From a bacterium (GTDB lineage: Bacteria > Desulfobacterota > GWC2-55-46 > DRQE01), in NCBI GenBank assembly GCA_027017505.1, contig JALUQR010000138.1:1-10647 (forward strand): a DNA stretch of 10,647 nucleotides, written 5' to 3'. Position 1 is the first letter of the stretch. The number at the start of each line of letters is the position of its first letter. The translations under genes were made by a program, and so were the position numbers. The notes under the pieces were generated by a model. That model did not search any database. It had not been told where the DNA came from and saw only the letters and a list, made by a program, of their open reading frames with translations. Positions 7,743-10,647 of this stretch are shown in pieces.

Positions 7743-7746
7743 AGGG
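7735..7746 (+). repeat. 12-base perfect palindrome at the trpG/trpD junction
   Basis: CCCTTTAAAGGG spans the trpG stop codon (TAA at 7740-7742), and its right arm includes the first three bases of the trpD Shine-Dalgarno. As RNA it could fold only as a short four-pair stem with a TTAA loop, so it is too weak to call a terminator. It may be chance. Confidence 0.4.
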
Positions 7747-7749
7747 AGG
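7744..7749 (+). promoter_or_regulatory. Shine-Dalgarno for trpD
   Basis: GGGAGG lies eight bases before the trpD ATG at 7758, a strong site that fixes the start. It partly overlaps the palindrome at 7735-7746. Confidence 0.7.
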
Positions 7750-7757
7750 TTCAGCAT

Positions 7758-8774
7758 ATGACCGTAAAGGAGGCCATTGCAAAGGTTGTAAAAGGGGCTG
7801 ACCTTACAGAAGAGGAGATGGTCCAGGTGATGGAGGAGATAACCAGCGGGCTTGCAACACCCGCACAGATAGGCTCATTTCTTACAGCCCTGAGGATGAA
7901 GGGTGAGACCGTGGAAGAGATAACAGGGGCGGTAAGGGTGATGCGAAAAAAGGCAACATTCATACGCACCCCTGACGAACACACCATAGATACATGTGGC
8001 ACAGGTGGAGATGAGGCAATGACATTTAACATATCCACTGCGTCTGCCTTCGTTGTTGCTGGCTGTGGCATAACAGTGGCAAAGCATGGAAACAGGTCTG
8101 TATCGTCAAAAAGTGGCAGTGCGGATGTGCTGAGGGCACTTGGGGTGAACATAGAGGTTGAGGTAAACAGGGTGGAGGAATGCCTCAGGGATGTGGGCAT
8201 AGGGTTTCTCTTTGCCCCGCTTCTGCACGGAGCAATGAAGTATGCAACCCCTGTGAGAAGGGAGATAGGTATAAGAACTGTGTTCAATATGCTTGGCCCG
8301 CTTACAAACCCTGCGGGCACAAAGTATCAGCTCATTGGTGTTTATGATGAGATTCTCACAGACATGCTCGCAAAGGTGCTCGCAAGGCTTGGCACAAAAC
8401 ACGCAATGGTGGTGCACGGTGAGGACGGACTTGATGAGATAACCCTTACCACCCGCACAAAGGTTACAGAACTCAAAGATGGCTCCATAAGGACATATCA
8501 CATAGAGCCCGAAGAGTTTGGATTCAAAAGGTGTGAGCCAGAAGAACTCAAAGGTGGCTCGCCAGAGGAGAATGCAGAGATAATACTGGATATACTCAGG
8601 GGCAAAAGGGGACCAAAAAGGGATGTGGTGGTGCTCAATGCAGGGGCAGGCATTGTTGTGGCAGGTAAGGCCAGCACCCTTAAAGATGCAATAGGGCTTG
8701 CAGAAGAGTCCATAGACAGCGGTAGGGCTCTTGAGAAACTTAAGGCCCTGAGGGAAAAGACCACAGAGAAGTAA
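7758..8774 (+). CDS. trpD: Anthranilate phosphoribosyltransferase
   Basis: Transfers the phosphoribosyl group of PRPP to anthranilate, giving N-(5'-phosphoribosyl)-anthranilate. The 338 residues match the usual length of the stand-alone enzyme. The helical N-terminal dimerisation region is followed by the PRPP-binding glycine loop GTGGD (81-85), FNIST (90-94), KHGNR (109-113), the SSKSGSAD segment (116-123), a basic RREIGIRTVFN region (167-177) where the anthranilate-site arginine (probably R168) lies, and the magnesium-binding D226-E227 pair in HGEDGLDE. The start is set by a strong Shine-Dalgarno, 15 bases after trpG. It is not fused to the amidotransferase. TrpC follows after nine bases. 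Confidence 0.96.
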   Translation: MTVKEAIAKVVKGADLTEEEMVQVMEEITSGLATPAQIGSFLTALRMKGETVEEITGAVRVMRKKATFIRTPDEHTIDTCGTGGDEAMTFNISTASAFVVAGCGITVAKHGNRSVSSKSGSADVLRALGVNIEVEVNRVEECLRDVGIGFLFAPLLHGAMKYATPVRREIGIRTVFNMLGPLTNPAGTKYQLIGVYDEILTDMLAKVLARLGTKHAMVVHGEDGLDEITLTTRTKVTELKDGSIRTYHIEPEEFGFKRCEPEELKGGSPEENAEIILDILRGKRGPKRDVVVLNAGAGIVVAGKASTLKDAIGLAEESIDSGRALEKLKALREKTTEK

Positions 8775-8783
8775 GACCTGAAG

Positions 8784-9557
8784 ATGATACTTGAAGAGAT
8801 AGTTGAAAAAAAGAGAGAAGAGGTTGAAACCCTCAAGACCCTCAGGCCCCCTGAAGAGCTCAAAAGAGAAGCTGAAAAGAGGTCTTCCAGGGTAAGGGAC
8901 TTTACAACACCCCTTAAAGAAGAGGGTGTAAACATAATAGCGGAGATAAAGAAGGCAAGCCCCTCGCGGGGTATCATAAGGCAGGATTTCGACCCTGTTA
9001 AGATAGCCCGAATCTACGAGCGGGCAGGGGCAAAGGCACTGTCTGTTCTCACAGAGAAGAACTACTTTCTTGGTACACCTGAATATATAGGAGCGGTCAA
9101 AGAGGCTGTGGGGCTTCCTGTGCTCAGAAAGGACTTCATAATAGATGAATACCAGCTCTATGAATCAAGGCTACTCGGGGCAGACTGTGTGCTCCTTATA
9201 GTGAGGATTCTTTCACCCGAAAAACTCAGGGGATTTGTAAGGCTTGCAAGGGAGCTTGGTATGGAGACCCTCGTTGAGGTGCACACCAGAGGAGAGCTTG
9301 AGACCGCACTCTCAACAGATACCACAATAATTGGCATAAACAACCGTGACCTTGAGACATTCCGTACAGACACGGCGGTAACCATTGAGCTTGTAAAACA
9401 CATACCAGATGGTATTGTGGTTGTAAGTGAAAGTGGCATACAGAACAAGGAGGATATAAGAAGGCTTAGGGCCTGTGGTGTGGATGCCTTCCTTGTGGGC
9501 GAGGCGTTCATGCGGGAAAAAGACATAGAGAGAAAGTTCAGAGAACTTGCAGGATGA
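8784..9557 (+). CDS. trpC: Indole-3-glycerol phosphate synthase
   Basis: Closes and decarboxylates 1-(o-carboxyphenylamino)-1-deoxyribulose 5-phosphate to indole-3-glycerol phosphate. The 257-residue TIM barrel keeps the known active-site set: E54 and K56 in IIAEIKKASPS, the catalytic acid K116 in VLRKDF, E165 in LVEVH, N186 in GINNRDL, and E216 in VVSESGI. It is monofunctional, not the TrpC-TrpF fusion of enterobacteria. The ATG at 8784 gives the normal MILEEIVEKK beginning. The Shine-Dalgarno is weak, so translation may depend on ribosomes arriving from trpD nine bases upstream. Its stop overlaps the trpF start in ATGA. Confidence 0.96.
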   Translation: MILEEIVEKKREEVETLKTLRPPEELKREAEKRSSRVRDFTTPLKEEGVNIIAEIKKASPSRGIIRQDFDPVKIARIYERAGAKALSVLTEKNYFLGTPEYIGAVKEAVGLPVLRKDFIIDEYQLYESRLLGADCVLLIVRILSPEKLRGFVRLARELGMETLVEVHTRGELETALSTDTTIIGINNRDLETFRTDTAVTIELVKHIPDGIVVVSESGIQNKEDIRRLRACGVDAFLVGEAFMREKDIERKFRELAG

Positions 9558-10201
9558 ACACACGCATAAAGATATGCGGTATTACCAGCAGAGAAGACGC
9601 ACTTATGTGTGTTCACAGTGGTGCGGATGCCATCGGGTTTGTCTTCTACAGGGATAGCCCCAGGTTCGTACCACCAGATGTGGCAGTGGATATTACATGC
9701 GTGCTACCCCCGCTTGTTACCGTTGTGGGTGTGTTCGTAGACGAGTCTTACGATAATATGGTGAATATAGCCCGCAGGGTGGGGCTTGACTGCATACAGC
9801 TACACGGCAATGAGAAACCCTCTGTATGCAGACTGCTTTCACAGTTCAGGCCTGTTAAGGCCATAAGGATAGGAAGTGTTCAGGACCTTAAGCCCATGGA
9901 GGACTACCGCGGGCTTGTAAGTGCCTTTCTTCTGGACGCCAGGGTTGAGTCTGCCTACGGAGGCACTGGCAGATGCTTTGACTGGAGGCTCGCCCTTAAG
10001 GCCAAACCACACGGAAGGGTGATACTCTCAGGAGGACTCACACCAGAGAATGTGGTTGACGCAATAAAGCTGGTTGAGCCCTACGGGGTGGATGTATCAA
10101 CAGGTGTGGAAAAAGAACCAGGAAGAAAGGACCCGCAGAAGGTCAGGGCATTTATCGAAAGTATAAGAAGATATGAGGCAATACAGTTAAAGGAAAGATA
10201 A
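9554..10201 (+). CDS. trpF: Phosphoribosylanthranilate isomerase
   Basis: Amadori rearrangement of phosphoribosyl-anthranilate to the TrpC substrate. The 215-residue barrel shows the catalytic base C8 in IKICGIT, the catalytic acid D128 in LLDAR, QLHG (82-85), and the phosphate-binding SGGLTPENV (159-167) and GVDVSTGVE (178-186) loops; Thr183 stands where Ser is more common, a mild change. The start overlaps the trpC stop by four bases, with no good Shine-Dalgarno of its own, so coupling is likely. The trpC-then-trpF order means the chemical order is reversed in the operon, which is common. Confidence 0.95.
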   Translation: MNTRIKICGITSREDALMCVHSGADAIGFVFYRDSPRFVPPDVAVDITCVLPPLVTVVGVFVDESYDNMVNIARRVGLDCIQLHGNEKPSVCRLLSQFRPVKAIRIGSVQDLKPMEDYRGLVSAFLLDARVESAYGGTGRCFDWRLALKAKPHGRVILSGGLTPENVVDAIKLVEPYGVDVSTGVEKEPGRKDPQKVRAFIESIRRYEAIQLKER

Positions 10202-10202
10202 A

Positions 10203-10210
10203 AAGGAGAG
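10203..10210 (+). promoter_or_regulatory. Shine-Dalgarno for trpB
   Basis: AAGGAGAG lies eight bases before ATG at 10219 in the 17-base gap after trpF. It supports the chosen trpB start. Confidence 0.7.
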
Positions 10211-10218
10211 CTGTGGAT

Positions 10219-10647
10219 ATGAAACCACACAGAGGGCTTCCAGACAGAACAGGCCACTTTGGCACCTATGGAGGAAGATACATATCAGAGACGCTCATGC
10301 CCGCTGTCATGGAGCTTGAGGACGCATACCTTAGATACAGAAACGACAGGGGGTTCAGAGAGGAGCTTGACCATTATCTGCGCTACTATGTGGGCAGACC
10401 CACCCCGCTTTACTTTGCAAGAAACCTTACTGAAAGGCTCGGTGGAGCAAGGATATACCTTAAAAGGGAGGACCTGTGCCATACAGGTGCACACAAGATA
10501 AACAACACCATGGGGCAGATCCTTCTTGCAAGGCGGATGAAAAAAAGCCGTATTATTGCAGAGACAGGTGCAGGCCAGCACGGGGTGGCAACGGCCACGG
10601 TGTCTGCAATGTTTGGTCTTGAGTGCGTGGTCTACATGGGTGAGGAG
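10219..10647 (+). CDS. trpB: Tryptophan synthase beta chain, 5' part (runs off window)
   Basis: The first 143 codons of tryptophan synthase beta, which joins indole and serine using PLP. The frame is open to the last base of the window with no stop, so this is about one third of a protein that is normally near 400 residues. Landmarks are GHFGTYGGRYISE at the N-terminus (12-24), GRPTPLY (59-65), the PLP lysine K93 in HTGAHKINN, and the catalytic glutamate E115 in AETGAGQHG. The K-to-E spacing of 22 equals that in the Salmonella enzyme (K87, E109). These features fit the major TrpB1 type that pairs with TrpA, so trpA probably follows beyond the edge. Confidence 0.96.
   Translation, partial: MKPHRGLPDRTGHFGTYGGRYISETLMPAVMELEDAYLRYRNDRGFREELDHYLRYYVGRPTPLYFARNLTERLGGARIYLKREDLCHTGAHKINNTMGQILLARRMKKSRIIAETGAGQHGVATATVSAMFGLECVVYMGEE

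Larger units (their letters stand above)
47..10647 (+). other. Putative single operon: lipA-alaC-hom-thrC-apgM-trpEGDCFB
   Basis: All eleven genes lie on the same strand. Junctions in order are: 1-base overlap, 23-base gap, 14-base overlap, 4-base overlap, then gaps of 7, 17, 15 and 9, a 4-base overlap, and a 17-base gap. I saw no internal rho-independent terminator (GC hairpin plus T run) and no room for a standard promoter outside coding sequence. Co-transcription is inferred from this packing; internal promoters inside genes cannot be excluded. Confidence 0.7.

Noticed and set aside
10259..10501. 80-codon plus-strand open frame near the right edge
   Set aside because: It lies in a different frame from trpB, which covers the same bases with clear catalytic motifs.
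1..10647. Mobile elements, CRISPR, prophage or toxin-antitoxin genes
   Set aside because: Every stretch is accounted for by core biosynthesis genes. I saw no repeat arrays, terminal inverted repeats, transposase or integrase motifs.

Overview
The window is a dense, all plus-strand stretch of bacterial housekeeping biosynthesis genes. It reads as one long operon-like array: lipA, alaC-type aminotransferase, hom, thrC, apgM-like, trpE, trpG, trpD, trpC, trpF and the first third of trpB, which runs off the right edge. Junctions range from a 14-base overlap to a 23-base gap. No rRNA, tRNA, CRISPR, insertion sequence or internal terminator was seen.

Organism: the proteins are ordinary bacterial types, with free-standing TrpG, TrpD, TrpC and TrpF, a monofunctional ACT-domain homoserine dehydrogenase and a short-class threonine synthase. 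Base composition is near half G+C by eye. Ile is mostly ATA and Arg mostly AGG/AGA, a bias common in thermophiles. The hom-thrC-apgM arrangement is one I associate from memory with Geobacter-like former deltaproteobacteria and Nitrospirota. I would guess an anaerobic, possibly thermophilic member of such a lineage. The phylum is an inference and is not proven by the window.

Layout: bases 1-46 precede lipA and may hold the tail of an upstream gene. Bases 47-2073 hold lipoyl synthase and an AlaC-like transaminase, joined by a TGATG overlap. Bases 2097-5675 form the aspartate-to-threonine arm: homoserine dehydrogenase, threonine synthase, and an alkaline-phosphatase-superfamily protein annotated as cofactor-independent phosphoglycerate mutase. 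No thrB homoserine kinase is present, and this last protein sits where one would be expected. Bases 5683-10647 form the tryptophan pathway in the order E-G-D-C-F-B, so chorismate is taken to indole-glycerol phosphate within the window; trpA is presumably just beyond the edge.

Working together: the aminotransferase may supply amino groups (alanine or a related 2-oxo acid pair). Hom, the candidate kinase and ThrC would take aspartate semialdehyde to threonine. TrpEGDCFB(A) would take chorismate to tryptophan. There is no room for a trp leader peptide or attenuator before trpE (7-base gap), so local control is probably by feedback: an ACT domain on Hom and the LLES and NPSPYMFF tryptophan-site motifs in TrpE.

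The points most worth following are the apgM-like gene as a non-orthologous homoserine kinase and a striking near-absence of the tetranucleotide GATC (two copies in 10.6 kb).
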